Assembly (NCBI GenBank): GCA_025846845.1
Contig: JAOYTL010000017.1
Span: 62,001-126,000, forward strand
Direction: 5' to 3'
DNA: 64,000 bases
Source of the DNA: Alloboseaceae bacterium BT-24-1
Lineage (GTDB): Bacteria; Pseudomonadota; Alphaproteobacteria; Rhizobiales; Beijerinckiaceae
Positions within the stretch are counted from its first letter, which is position 1, and every line of letters starts with the position of its first letter. The translations under genes and the position numbers were made by a program. The notes under the pieces were generated by a model, which searched no databases, was not told where the DNA came from, and was given only the letters and a program-made list of their open reading frames with translations. Positions 8,584 to 17,227 of this stretch are shown piece by piece.

Positions 8584-9833
8584 GCCGCCTCCGCCAGTTT
8601 GAGTTGATCGAACAGGGCAAGATGCGCCTGCACGCAGTCGCCCATGCCGGGTTGTGGGGCGATGCCGCCGACGAGACGATGCCAGAGCCCGTCCTCGCTT
8701 GCGGCGCGCGCCATCACTTGCGCGAGATGGCGGGGATCGCCCGGACGGGCGTGCAGCCCGTCGATGCCGTCGCGCACCATCTCGGCCATGCCGCCGATAT
8801 TGCTGGCGATCACCGGTCGCCGGTGCTGGAAGGCTTCCTGGATGACGAGGGGTGCGTTCTCGTACCAGATCGAGGGCATCACCACCCAGTCGATCTCGGC
8901 CATCAGCGCCGGCATCTCGTCGCGGCGATAGGGGCCGCAATGCGTAACTTCGGCGCCGGCTTCCGCCAGGGCCTTGTCGAGCGCCGTGGTGAAAGCCTCG
9001 CTCTGGAACGGCGCCCCGCCATGGATGCGCAGTTCGAAGCCTTCCGTTCCCTGCTCGCGTAGGAGTTTGGCGGCCTGCAGCAGCGGCAGAACGCCCTTCC
9101 ACGGGTTGAGGTTGCCGAAATAGCCGAAACGGTTGCGGGCACCGTGAGTATGCCGGTGCGATACCGGCATCTGCGCCGGCCTTGCATTCGCGACGACCTC
9201 GATCTTCTCAGCCGGCAGGCCCCAGTCGATGTAGCGCTGGCGCAGGAACCGGCTCGGCGCGACGAAGCGGTCGACGGCGGCAAGATGCGTCTTGAGGAAA
9301 CGCTCGCGCAGCAGGAAGCGGTCGGGCCCGATCTCGGGGAAGCAGCCATGGCATTTGCCGGGCGAAGCACCGGTGCAGCGCTGCTTGTCGCTCGCCCGCA
9401 CCATCAGCCCGTCATGATGGCAGATCGAATAGTAGTCGTGCAGCGTCATCACGATCGACGCCTGCGGCAGCAGCCGCCGCGCCAGCGCCAGGAACTCGGC
9501 GCCGATCAGCACGAGATGGTGGACATGGATCACATCCGGCCGGAATTCGGTCAGCAGCGAGCCGAGATCCTGCAAGGTGCCGTAATGGTCGATCTGGCTG
9601 AGATGGAAGCGGTCGAAATGGCCGCTCCACAGCAAGAGGTCGCCATCCGCGCCGGTGGCCTGGAAAGCGGTACCGGGATGCGGCTGGCGGTGGATCGCAT
9701 TGGTCGCGCCAAGGAAGAGCACCTCGCAGCCTTCGGCGCGATAGGCCTTCGCTAGGTCATGAGCAAAGATCTCGGTGCCACCGGGATGCAGGTCCGGATG
9801 ATTATGGGCGACGACGAGGATACGCCGGCTCAT
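8580..9833 (-). CDS. GT4-family glycosyltransferase
   Basis: The 417-residue GT-B glycosyltransferase starts M-S-R-R-I-L-V-V-A-H-N-H-P with the G-G-T-E-I-F motif. The C-terminal domain holds F-G-Y-F-G-N-L-N-P-W-K-G and the EX7E motif E-N-A-P-L-V-I-Q-E followed by S-N-I-G-G-M-A-E. A central cysteine cluster (C-T-G-A-S-P-G-K-C-H-G-C-F-P) matches the paralogue at 4325-5635. The start at 9833 is chosen because it overlaps the methyltransferase stop by 4 nt; 22 further upstream codons would lie inside that gene. It probably adds one sugar of the locus glycan in the cytosol. Confidence 0.85.
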   Translation of the reverse strand: MSRRILVVAHNHPDLHPGGTEIFAHDLAKAYRAEGCEVLFLGATNAIHRQPHPGTAFQATGADGDLLLWSGHFDRFHLSQIDHYGTLQDLGSLLTEFRPDVIHVHHLVLIGAEFLALARRLLPQASIVMTLHDYYSICHHDGLMVRASDKQRCTGASPGKCHGCFPEIGPDRFLLRERFLKTHLAAVDRFVAPSRFLRQRYIDWGLPAEKIEVVANARPAQMPVSHRHTHGARNRFGYFGNLNPWKGVLPLLQAAKLLREQGTEGFELRIHGGAPFQSEAFTTALDKALAEAGAEVTHCGPYRRDEMPALMAEIDWVVMPSIWYENAPLVIQEAFQHRRPVIASNIGGMAEMVRDGIDGLHARPGDPRHLAQVMARAASEDGLWHRLVGGIAPQPGMGDCVQAHLALFDQLKLAEAA

Positions 9834-10663
9834 CGCTGGGCTCCCGGTTTCACCGCGACCAGCAGGTCCTGGTAATGGGCCGCGCTCTGGCCGCGCCAAT
9901 GGCCTGGGTCGAGCCGCTCGATGGCAAGACCGGCCTGCGTCGCATGGTCGAGCAGGAAGCCGGCGTCGATCCCGGCGGCCGCCAGCGGCGCCTCCTCGAT
10001 CGCATACCAGCCCGGCCCCTCGCCCCAGCGCCGGAACTTTAAGCGCTCCTGGCCGGTGACCTGGCCATCGAGCGCGAAGGCGGTCAGGAACAGCCGTCCG
10101 CCCGGCGCCAGCAGGCGCGCGGCTTCGTTGAGGTAGACCACGAGCTCATCCGGCGGCAGATGCGTCGCCACCGAGGTCATGGTGATGAAGTCGAAGCTCT
10201 GGTTGGCGAAGCCGAAGCGCACCTCATTGCCCGGCAGCGAACCCTGCGGATTGTAGAGCGGGTGGGCGATGTCGAGGCGCTGGAAGCGGAAACGCGGATA
10301 GGCCGGAGAGATCGTCTGGGCGCACCAGAGGATGCCGTCCATGACCGGATCGACGCCGTCATAGCTGCCGCGCTCGGGGTCGAGATATTGCGTCAGCGGT
10401 ACTGCCATGCGGCCGATGCCGCAGCCGATGTCGAAGACGCGCTCATGCGGCTTCAATCGGCCGATCCGGACGAAATGGCCGAGGAATTCGGCGCCGATGG
10501 CGCGATAATCGCCATCACCGACGAAGATCGAATCCGGCGGCGGGTGCGGCAGGAAGCGGTTCGTCTGGACATGGGCCATCAGCCAGGCGAGCTCGGGGCT
10601 CGCCGGCTCGATCGCGGGCGCCGGTTCCGGCGTGGTCTGTCGCAAGGCCAGGGTCGCCGTCAT
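9830..10663 (-). CDS. SAM-dependent methyltransferase (class I)
   Basis: The 277-residue protein has the Rossmann SAM-binding motif I, V-F-D-I-G-C-G-I-G-R-M-A, near residue 96, motif II region Y-D-G-V-D-P, and the post-motif III segment L-A-P-G-G-R-L-F-L-T. Such enzymes in glycan loci commonly O- or N-methylate sugars or cap a growing chain; the substrate here is unknown. The ATG at 10663 overlaps the stop of the upstream glycosyltransferase by ATGA, so it is co-translated with that gene and with the GT4 gene that follows. Confidence 0.8.
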   Translation of the reverse strand: MTATLALRQTTPEPAPAIEPASPELAWLMAHVQTNRFLPHPPPDSIFVGDGDYRAIGAEFLGHFVRIGRLKPHERVFDIGCGIGRMAVPLTQYLDPERGSYDGVDPVMDGILWCAQTISPAYPRFRFQRLDIAHPLYNPQGSLPGNEVRFGFANQSFDFITMTSVATHLPPDELVVYLNEAARLLAPGGRLFLTAFALDGQVTGQERLKFRRWGEGPGWYAIEEAPLAAAGIDAGFLLDHATQAGLAIERLDPGHWRGQSAAHYQDLLVAVKPGAQR

Positions 10664-12963
10664 GCAGCTGTCGCCCTCCTGAGATTGGCGCGGGAGAGGA
10701 GAAATTCAGCGTCAGCACGCAGTCCCTGCACCGGTGCGGGCTGCTGCGACGCGGGTTTGTCGATCGCCGCCATCAGCGCCTCGATCTGCCCGTCCCAGCG
10801 CTTCGTCTGGAGCCAGGAATTGTGCTGCGAGGCGACACCGCGGGTGTAGTCGATGCTCTTCGAGATCGACTGGCGCTCGAGATGGTAGAGCGAGACGCTG
10901 GGCACATAGACCACGCCGAGCCCGGCCCGGGCGATCTTCAGGCAGAGGTCGCTGTCCTCGTAGTCGCCGATCACATAGCTGTCGTCGAAGCCGCCGACCT
11001 CCATGAACAGCGCCCGCGACAGCACGATGCAGGCGCCGGTGACGCCGGGCACCGGCCGCTCGACATTGGCCGGCGCGTATCCGCTTGGCATGCCCTTGAA
11101 GTAATGATGGTTGAGCCAGGTGCCTTTGCTGTCGCGCTTGAAGTAAAGCCCGGCATGCTGCAGCGAGCCGTCATCGTAGAGCAGCTTGGGACCGACCGCG
11201 CCGATGCGCTTGTGCCGGTCGAGCCGCTGGACCAGTGCCGGCAGCCAGCCTTCGCTGTCAGGGATCACGTCGGAGTTGACCAGGGCCAGCGCCGACCCGC
11301 GCGAGGCGGCCGCGCCGGCATTGCAGGCGGCGGAGAAGCCGCCATTGCGGCCCATCACGACGAGCTGCATCGGCAGTCCGTAGGCGAGGAAGAGCCCGCC
11401 GAGGAGATGGGCCACCTCGGCCTCATGCTCTGGCGAATCGAGCACATAGATCAGCTCGGCCTGCTCGCCGAACCAGCGATCGGCCGCGAAAGCGGCGACC
11501 TGCACGCGCAGGAACTCATAGACGCGATAGAGCGGGATCACGACCGAGACGGTCGGGTTTGCCGGCGCCTTGCCGAAGTTTCTGATCTGCGGTTCCGGCA
11601 GGGTCTCGCGCAGCGCCTTCTGGCATTCCGCCAGCACCGGCGCGATCGTTCGCTCCAGCATCTGCGCGCTGAGATGCTGCGGTGGGATCGCGGCCAGTGC
11701 CCGGGCGCGGATGGCGACGGTGTCCGCCGGCTGCACGGCGGGGCGCAGCGACAGGACGGTGCCGGATTTCAGCCTGAGCTCGACCCGCGGCTGCAGCACC
11801 GGCGCGCCCGAGGCGTAGCCCGGGACCAGTGCCGCGAAGCCGGTGGCGCGCTTCACGTCACCATTGGAGCCGGCCGGCAGCAGTGCCGGGAAACGCTCGA
11901 GCCGCTCGAGCACCGGGGTCGGCTCGCCTTCGGAGCGGTGCAGCAGCACCTGTTCGACCACACCCTCGGCATCGCGATACCAGCCGCCCAGCAACAGGCC
12001 GGCCGGGGTCGTGATGGCAAGGTCGAGCTCGGCCGAAGGCACGTCGTCATTGCGCCGCACGGTCTGGACGGCGAGGGGAAGCCGGCGCTGCATCTCGATC
12101 GCCAGCAGACGGCCCTGTTCGGAGAGCCCGGTGAGCTGTTCCACGAGCCAGTTTCGCAGGCCGTCGCGCTGGCTGGCCTTGCCCGCCCACCAGCGTCCCA
12201 GCGAGGGAATGTCCTGCCGCGGCGTGACCGCGCGGACGATCAGCCCGGATTCAGCCTGCAGGATCAGCAGGCCGCCGGCCTGAGGTGAGAATTCGTCGAC
12301 GATCAGGTGCAGGGGCCGGTTGCCGGCGCGATCCGGGCGCCCGAGCCGCGGCCTGGCGGAGAGGCGCGAGAGCCCGCCCGAATCGAGCCTGTAGGCGGTG
12401 CGCACGCCGGAGAGGCGGCCTGGAACCGTCGATTCCAGCAGGACCTTGCCCTCGGCGAGCCGTGTGACAGGTGTCGCCGTCGCCGGCTTGCGCGCGAGAA
12501 GCAGCAGGAATTGGCGCAGGAAACCAAGATAGCTCGCGCTCTCGCTGAGGCCGAACAGGCTGGGCCAATGGCCGATCAGGGCGTTGGCGAGCGTGCGGCG
12601 CGCATCCGGCGTGACGTCCCGCATCAACTCGTTCGCATCGGCCATGCCGTGGACGAGATCGGGGTCGAACCGAGCGGTGATGTCGCCGCCGGGGCTGTCG
12701 TCCGACAGGGTTGCGACAAGGTCGCCGGCGCCATGGCGAAAAACGACCAGCACGCGCATGCGGCCATCGCCGAGGGCGAGCGCGATCGAGCCGGAGGCAA
12801 GGCGCTTCTCGTGCGCCGTCAGCGCAATGCGCGGGCGGGAGAGCACGGGCGCTTCGATGGTCCAGCTCAGCAGGAAGACCGAGCCGCTCAGCCGGGACAG
12901 ATCCAGCTGCGGGCTCAGGCCGTCCGCGACCGGGGCAGGCGCGAGGGAGAGCATGGGTGCCAT
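10660..12963 (-). CDS. GT2-family glycosyltransferase with long N-terminal region
   Basis: With the chosen start the protein has 767 residues. The first 460 have no recognised domain, apart from G-W-Y-R-D-A-E-G near residue 327 resembling the GW-type motif of the cluster. Residues about 469-700 are a canonical inverting GT2 domain: V-S-V-V-I-P-L-Y, G-R-N-G-G-F-S-A-A-C-N, the metal site N-S-D (563-565) and the acidic pair E669-D670 in D-Y-E-D-S-D-L-C. The start is uncertain: an in-frame GTG at 13017 lies inside a 15-bp hairpin stem and is disfavoured, and an ATG at 12954 is also possible. It is the first gene of the coupled glycan series and may be read through from the RTX gene. Confidence 0.8.
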   Translation of the reverse strand: MAPMLSLAPAPVADGLSPQLDLSRLSGSVFLLSWTIEAPVLSRPRIALTAHEKRLASGSIALALGDGRMRVLVVFRHGAGDLVATLSDDSPGGDITARFDPDLVHGMADANELMRDVTPDARRTLANALIGHWPSLFGLSESASYLGFLRQFLLLLARKPATATPVTRLAEGKVLLESTVPGRLSGVRTAYRLDSGGLSRLSARPRLGRPDRAGNRPLHLIVDEFSPQAGGLLILQAESGLIVRAVTPRQDIPSLGRWWAGKASQRDGLRNWLVEQLTGLSEQGRLLAIEMQRRLPLAVQTVRRNDDVPSAELDLAITTPAGLLLGGWYRDAEGVVEQVLLHRSEGEPTPVLERLERFPALLPAGSNGDVKRATGFAALVPGYASGAPVLQPRVELRLKSGTVLSLRPAVQPADTVAIRARALAAIPPQHLSAQMLERTIAPVLAECQKALRETLPEPQIRNFGKAPANPTVSVVIPLYRVYEFLRVQVAAFAADRWFGEQAELIYVLDSPEHEAEVAHLLGGLFLAYGLPMQLVVMGRNGGFSAACNAGAAASRGSALALVNSDVIPDSEGWLPALVQRLDRHKRIGAVGPKLLYDDGSLQHAGLYFKRDSKGTWLNHHYFKGMPSGYAPANVERPVPGVTGACIVLSRALFMEVGGFDDSYVIGDYEDSDLCLKIARAGLGVVYVPSVSLYHLERQSISKSIDYTRGVASQHNSWLQTKRWDGQIEALMAAIDKPASQQPAPVQGLRADAEFLLSRANLRRATAA

Positions 12964-12983
12964 GTTCCGAAAAGGGCAGGGAT

Positions 12984-13020
12984 GCGGTGCCGGCTGGAAG
13001 AAAAATCCAGCCGGCACCGC
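12984..13020. terminator. Strong hairpin between RTX gene and glycan operon
   Basis: A perfect 15-bp inverted repeat occupies 12984-12998 and 13006-13020, separated by a 7-nt loop, 6 bp past the RTX stop codon. The A/T tract is in the loop rather than after the stem, so on the minus strand it resembles an attenuator or mRNA 3'-end stabiliser more than a classical terminator. It would allow abundant RTX mRNA with partial read-through into the glycosyltransferase genes. Confidence 0.6.
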
Positions 13021-13026
13021 ACTGCG

Positions 13027-13821
13027 TCAGGCGACCGTGAAGTAGGAGTTCGGGTCGGCCTGGATGTCTTCGGCGGTGACGCCGACGATGGTCACGGTGT
13101 CGCCATTGCCGAGATCAATGACGGCATTGCCGCCAACCGTGGTGGCGCGTGCCGCCACGTCCTCGGCCGAGCCGATATCGGTGCCGTTGATGCCCGAGGC
13201 GACCTGGAGCAGATCGTGGCCGGCGTCGAAGTCGAGCACGACATCGTTGCCGCCGCCGCCATTGAAGACGAAGACGTCGTCGCCGGCGCCGCCGGAGAGG
13301 ATGTCGTCGCCAGCACCGGCGAAGAGCAGGTCGTCGCCGGCGCCGCCCAGGATGACGTCGTTACCGGCGCCACCTTCGAGCACGTCGTTGCCGGCGCCAC
13401 CCTGCAGGATGTCGCTGCCTTCGCCGCCGAGCAGGATGTCGTCACCCGGCCCGCCCTGCAGCAGGTCGTCGCCGTCGCCGCCGCGCAGCACGTCGTCACC
13501 GGCATTGCCGCGCAGGATGTCGTTGCCCGCTCCGCCTTCGAGGACGTCGTCGCCCTCGCCGCCGAAGAGGTTGTCGTTGCCGTCGCCGCCGGAGACGATG
13601 TCGTCACCCTGGCCGCCGAAGAGCGAATCGTCGCCTTCGCCGCCAGAGAGGAAATCGTTGCCGCCGTCGCCGTAGATCAGGTCGTCACCTTCCTCGCCGA
13701 AGAGCGAGTCGACCTGGTCGCCGCCTTTGACGATGTCGTCGCCGGCGCCCGCGAGAATCACGTCACTGAAACGCGTCCCTATCAAGAAATCATCGAACGC
13801 ACTGCCTTCGATCGTGGCCAT
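13027..13821 (-). CDS. RTX calcium-binding protein, probable type I secretion substrate
   Basis: The 264-residue protein is almost entirely made of about 18 tandem glycine/aspartate nonapeptides of the form G-G-x-G-x-D-x-L-x (residues about 22-185), which form calcium-binding parallel beta-rolls. A C-terminal region of about 75 residues (V-L-D-F-D-A-G-H-D onward) is typical of the uncleaved secretion signal of RTX proteins. There is no enzymatic domain and no N-terminal signal peptide. The ATG at 13821 follows a near-perfect AGGAGGTGA ribosome site. The adjacent ABC transporter and HlyD adaptor are its likely exporter. It is probably an extracellular or surface structural protein. Confidence 0.85.
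   Translation of the reverse strand: MATIEGSAFDDFLIGTRFSDVILAGAGDDIVKGGDQVDSLFGEEGDDLIYGDGGNDFLSGGEGDDSLFGGQGDDIVSGGDGNDNLFGGEGDDVLEGGAGNDILRGNAGDDVLRGGDGDDLLQGGPGDDILLGGEGSDILQGGAGNDVLEGGAGNDVILGGAGDDLLFAGAGDDILSGGAGDDVFVFNGGGGNDVVLDFDAGHDLLQVASGINGTDIGSAEDVAARATTVGGNAVIDLGNGDTVTIVGVTAEDIQADPNSYFTVA
13262..13790. repeat. Tandem 27-bp coding repeats of the RTX beta-roll
   Basis: The nonapeptide array is visible in the DNA as degenerate 27-bp units rich in GCCGCC and TCGTCGCC on the + strand. The units differ at many third positions, so the array is old or selected at protein level rather than recently expanded. Confidence 0.8.
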
Positions 13822-14132
13822 TCGTCACCTCCTGGGTGATCAGAGAGCACCTTCGGATTTGCAGAAATATTTCTGCATTCTCCGAATAACGGTGCGGTTC
13901 TGACGGCGAACCCAAAGGACGCCATCGTCGACGAGCGAGAGAGTAGCCAAGATATTCTGCTTATCAAGCAATCTATTATGACTTTTTTGCGATGCAGCAA
14001 AGTTATTGTCTTTTTATATATTATTGAAGCGAGGATTATTGCCTGATGTTGCTACGAAATTCGAAGTGTTTATTCTGCAATAATCATTGCAGATTCCGCT
14101 GCATCGTTCATCAGGCGGGGTGATCGGCGAGT
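13822..14132. promoter_or_regulatory. AT-rich upstream region of RTX gene with two palindromes
   Basis: This 311-bp gap between the HlyD and RTX genes (both minus) is much more AT-rich than its surroundings. It holds a perfect 16-bp palindrome GCAGAAATATTTCTGC at 13861-13876, 40 bp before the RTX start, and an inverted repeat TCTGCAAT-N4-ATTGCAGA at 14074-14093. Both share the core TCTGCA/TGCAGA, suggesting one regulator binds both. No gene is seen here. It probably contains the RTX promoter. Confidence 0.55.
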
Positions 14133-15488
14133 TCAATCCTCCCTGAAGGCGCGGTTGAAGCTGTCCCTGATCGGCGAGAGCAGGTAATCGGCCGCAAAAC
14201 GCCGGCCGTTGACGATCAGCACCTCGGCGGCCATGCCGGCATGCAGTGTCACTTTGTTCTCGCGCAGGCTCTCCGGTGTGATCTCGGCGCGGACCACGAA
14301 GAAGGCAATGCCGGTCTTCTCATCGACCAGCTGGTCGGCTGCGACATAGCTGACCTTCGCCTGGAGCGGGGGCAGGAGCCGCGCATTGAAGGCGGTCAGC
14401 CTGACCTGCGTGTCGGCGCCGACGCGAACCGAGTCGATATCGCGCGGATCGACCTTGGCCTCGACGATCAGCGGCTCCTGCTCGGGCACGATGTCGAGGA
14501 TCGCCTCGCCCGCGGCGACGGCGCTGCCGGCGGTGCGCATCCGGATATTGGCGACGATGCCTTCCTGCGGCGAGATCAGCACGAGCCGGCGCAGCACATC
14601 CTGCGCCTGGACGATGCGCTCGACCACCTCCGAGAGCTGGAGCTGGCTGTCCTGCAGATCCTTGGCGATCTCGCTCTGGCGTTCGAGGCTGATCGACTTG
14701 ATCTCGAGCTCGGCCCCGGCGACGGCCTGTTCGGCCTTGGCCATGCGCGCCTTCATCTCGCCGGCCCGCCCGGTGAGCTCGCTTTGCCTGGTCTGCAGCT
14801 CGACGAGCTGGGAGCGCTTGGCGTAGCGCTTTTCGTAGAGGTCCGCGATCGTCTTCACTTCCTCGTCGATCAGCGTGCGCTGGTTGCGCACGGCGTCGAT
14901 CTGCGCCTGCAGCGCTTCGGCCTCGGCCTGATGCTGCTCGATCACGCGCTGCTGGATGCGGATCTTGCCGTCATAGACCTGGGTGCGGGCGCGAAAGAGC
15001 ACGCGTTCGGCCGTGATCACCTCGCGGGCGATCGGCGTCAGCGCCTTCGCGATATCATCAGGGAAATCGATCGCGGTCGTCTCGTTCTGCTCGGCTCGCA
15101 GCCGGGCCAGCCTCGCCTCGAGGCCGACGCGCTTGGCCTGGAGCTGCTGCAACTCGGCACGGGCGCGGGCATCTTCCAGCTTGAGCAGGGGCTCGTCCTT
15201 GGCGACGCGCTCGCCCTCGGCCTTGAGCAGGGTCTTGAGAATGCCGCCTTCGAGATGGCTCACCGTCTTGCGCCGGCTGTCGACGATGACGGTTCCCTGT
15301 GCGACGGCCGCATTGTCGAGCCGGGCCGTCACCGCCCAGGCGCCGAAACCACCGAAGCCGATCGCCACCGCGGCGACGCCGGCAAGGACGAGATTGCGCA
15401 GCGAGGGCATGCGCTCCTCGGGCTCCGCCTCGATCGTCATCGGCACGAGCGCACGGTCCGGCCGGCGCAGCATCGGGAGATCGCTCAT
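14133..15488 (-). CDS. HlyD-family type I secretion periplasmic adaptor
   Basis: The 451-residue membrane fusion protein has a cytoplasmic N-terminus, one transmembrane helix near residues 30-52 (L-V-L-A-G-V-A-A-V-A-I-G-F-G), a lipoyl-like half motif V-S-H-L-E-G-G-I-L, a long alpha-helical hairpin (residues about 110-300) and a C-terminal beta-barrel with V-D-P-R-D-I-D-S-V and L-H-A-G-M-A-A-E-V. This is the PrtE/HlyD layout; it bridges the inner-membrane ABC transporter to a TolC-type outer membrane channel. Its ATG overlaps the ABC gene stop by 4 nt. No TolC homologue is present in the window. Confidence 0.9.
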   Translation of the reverse strand: MSDLPMLRRPDRALVPMTIEAEPEERMPSLRNLVLAGVAAVAIGFGGFGAWAVTARLDNAAVAQGTVIVDSRRKTVSHLEGGILKTLLKAEGERVAKDEPLLKLEDARARAELQQLQAKRVGLEARLARLRAEQNETTAIDFPDDIAKALTPIAREVITAERVLFRARTQVYDGKIRIQQRVIEQHQAEAEALQAQIDAVRNQRTLIDEEVKTIADLYEKRYAKRSQLVELQTRQSELTGRAGEMKARMAKAEQAVAGAELEIKSISLERQSEIAKDLQDSQLQLSEVVERIVQAQDVLRRLVLISPQEGIVANIRMRTAGSAVAAGEAILDIVPEQEPLIVEAKVDPRDIDSVRVGADTQVRLTAFNARLLPPLQAKVSYVAADQLVDEKTGIAFFVVRAEITPESLRENKVTLHAGMAAEVLIVNGRRFAADYLLSPIRDSFNRAFRED

Positions 15489-17227
15489 GCGCTCACCTCG
15501 CGGGGTGCAGGCGTTTGCTTGGCTGGGTCGAGCTCGACGATGCCGCCGGGCGTGATCATGCCAGCGATCGCCGAGCGCGGGCCGAACTGGGCGACGCGGC
15601 CCTCGCGCAGCACCAGGATCTTGTCGACGACCTGCATCACCGAGGGACGATGCGCGATCAGCACGATGATGGCGCCGCTCTCGCGAGCGGCGTTGATGGC
15701 CCGGATCAGGCTCTGCTCGCCCTCGGCGTCGAGGTTGGCATTGGGCTCGTCCAGCACGATGAGACGAGGCATGCCGTAGAGCGCCCGCGCCAGGCCGATG
15801 CGCTGGCGCTGGCCGCCCGACAGCTTGAAGTCGCTGTCGGCGACACTGGTGTCGTAGCCCAGCGGCAGCCGGCCGATCAGCTCGTGCACGCCGGCGATGC
15901 GGGCAGCCTCGAGGATGGCGTGCGGGTCCGGCTTGCGCATGCGGGCGATGTTCTCGGCGATGGTGCCGTCCAGCAGCGAGACCGATTGCGGGAGATAGCC
16001 GACCATGTCGCCGAAGGAGCCGCGCTCCCACAGAAAGGTGTTGTGGCCGTCGAGATAGACACCGCCGACATTTGGCCTGAGCACGCCGACGAGCAGCCGC
16101 GCCAGCGTCGATTTGCCGGCTCCGGAGGGACCGACCAGGCCGAGGACCTCGCCCGGCTGCAGCGAGAAGGAGACACCCTTGATCACGGTCTGCTCGGCGC
16201 CCTTGGGCGCATAGACCAGCCGGTCGATGACGAGATCGCCTTCCGTCGCCGGGGTCGGGACGCTCTGGCGCTGCGAGCTCTGCGATTGCAGAAGCTCGCG
16301 CACACGCTTCCAGGCCGCCGCCGCGAGGACCCATTGCCGCCAGTCGGAGATCATCGAGTCGAACGGGGCCAGTAGCCGGCCGAGCAGGATGCTGGCCGCC
16401 ATCAGCGTGCCGATCGTGACCTCGTGCTTGATGATCAGCACCGCGCCGGTCGCATAGATGGCGAGTTGCATGGTCATGCGGCTGGAGCGGGTCACGGCTG
16501 CGATGAACTTGCCGCGCCGCGTGCCGAGATCGAGATGCTCCAGCATCGCGACCTGCTTGGCCCGCCAGCGGCTGGACAGCGCCGGCAGCATGCCCATCGC
16601 CTCGATCGTCTCGGCATGGCGCAGGCTGGCGCTGATCTCGTTGATCGAAGCGACGCCTTCCTCGTTGGCATCCTTGAGCGCGCGCCGGGTCAGCATGTCG
16701 GAGAGGACGCCGAGCAGCAGCAGGATCAGGAGCGAAGCCAAGCCGACCAGGCCATAGACCCAATGGAAGGCGAAGAGAACCGCGAGGAAGATCGGTGACC
16801 ACATCGCCTCCAGCGGCGTCGCGATCGCCGAACTCGCGATGAAGTAGCGGATCTCATTGAGGTCGCGGATCGCCTGCGTCGCCTGCCCGGAGCCTTTCTC
16901 CAGCGAGGTCGAGACGGCGGCCTGCATTGCCGGCAGGTTGAGCCGGCGGGCAAAGATGCTCGCCATCGTCTGGAAGGTCAGCGACCGGATGAACTCGACC
17001 GCGCCATAGAGCGCGAGCCCTCCGACGGCGATCACCAGCAGCATGGTGAGCGTGTCGTAGCTGCGGCTGACGATGACGCGATCCTGCACCTGCAGCATGA
17101 ACAGCGGCACGGTCAGCAGCAGGATGTTGACGCAGAAGCTGAGGAAGCCGGCATAGGCCAGCCCGCCGGCAAACCCGCGCTGCAAACCTCGAATCAATGC
17201 GTCGGCAGGTTGGGTGGCAACCTTCAT
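15485..17227 (-). CDS. Type I secretion ABC transporter (PrtD-like ATPase/permease)
   Basis: The 580-residue half-transporter has an N-terminal membrane domain of about six helices (residues 20-310) and a nucleotide-binding domain with Walker A G-P-S-G-A-G-K-S-T, signature L-S-G-G-Q-R-Q-R, Walker B L-I-V-L-D-E-P and H-loop I-A-H-R-P-S. It lacks the C39 peptidase-like domain of bacteriocin and HlyB-type exporters, so it fits the PrtD group that exports RTX proteins with uncleaved C-terminal signals. The start at ATG 17227 is chosen for the GGAGA site just upstream. The natural partner genes are the HlyD adaptor and the RTX protein downstream. Confidence 0.9.
   Translation of the reverse strand: MKVATQPADALIRGLQRGFAGGLAYAGFLSFCVNILLLTVPLFMLQVQDRVIVSRSYDTLTMLLVIAVGGLALYGAVEFIRSLTFQTMASIFARRLNLPAMQAAVSTSLEKGSGQATQAIRDLNEIRYFIASSAIATPLEAMWSPIFLAVLFAFHWVYGLVGLASLLILLLLGVLSDMLTRRALKDANEEGVASINEISASLRHAETIEAMGMLPALSSRWRAKQVAMLEHLDLGTRRGKFIAAVTRSSRMTMQLAIYATGAVLIIKHEVTIGTLMAASILLGRLLAPFDSMISDWRQWVLAAAAWKRVRELLQSQSSQRQSVPTPATEGDLVIDRLVYAPKGAEQTVIKGVSFSLQPGEVLGLVGPSGAGKSTLARLLVGVLRPNVGGVYLDGHNTFLWERGSFGDMVGYLPQSVSLLDGTIAENIARMRKPDPHAILEAARIAGVHELIGRLPLGYDTSVADSDFKLSGGQRQRIGLARALYGMPRLIVLDEPNANLDAEGEQSLIRAINAARESGAIIVLIAHRPSVMQVVDKILVLREGRVAQFGPRSAIAGMITPGGIVELDPAKQTPAPREVSA

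Noticed and set aside
12964..13017. Upstream GTG start for the large GT2 gene at 13017
   Set aside because: It would begin inside the stem of a 15-bp hairpin and has no ribosome site; the first residues are unlike the rest of the protein.
13262..13790. CRISPR-like or minisatellite array
   Set aside because: The 27-bp periodicity is the coding trace of RTX nonapeptides; there are no unique spacers.
15299..16375. A 358-codon + strand frame across the T1SS genes
   Set aside because: It is antisense to the ABC transporter and HlyD genes, which carry all the expected motifs.
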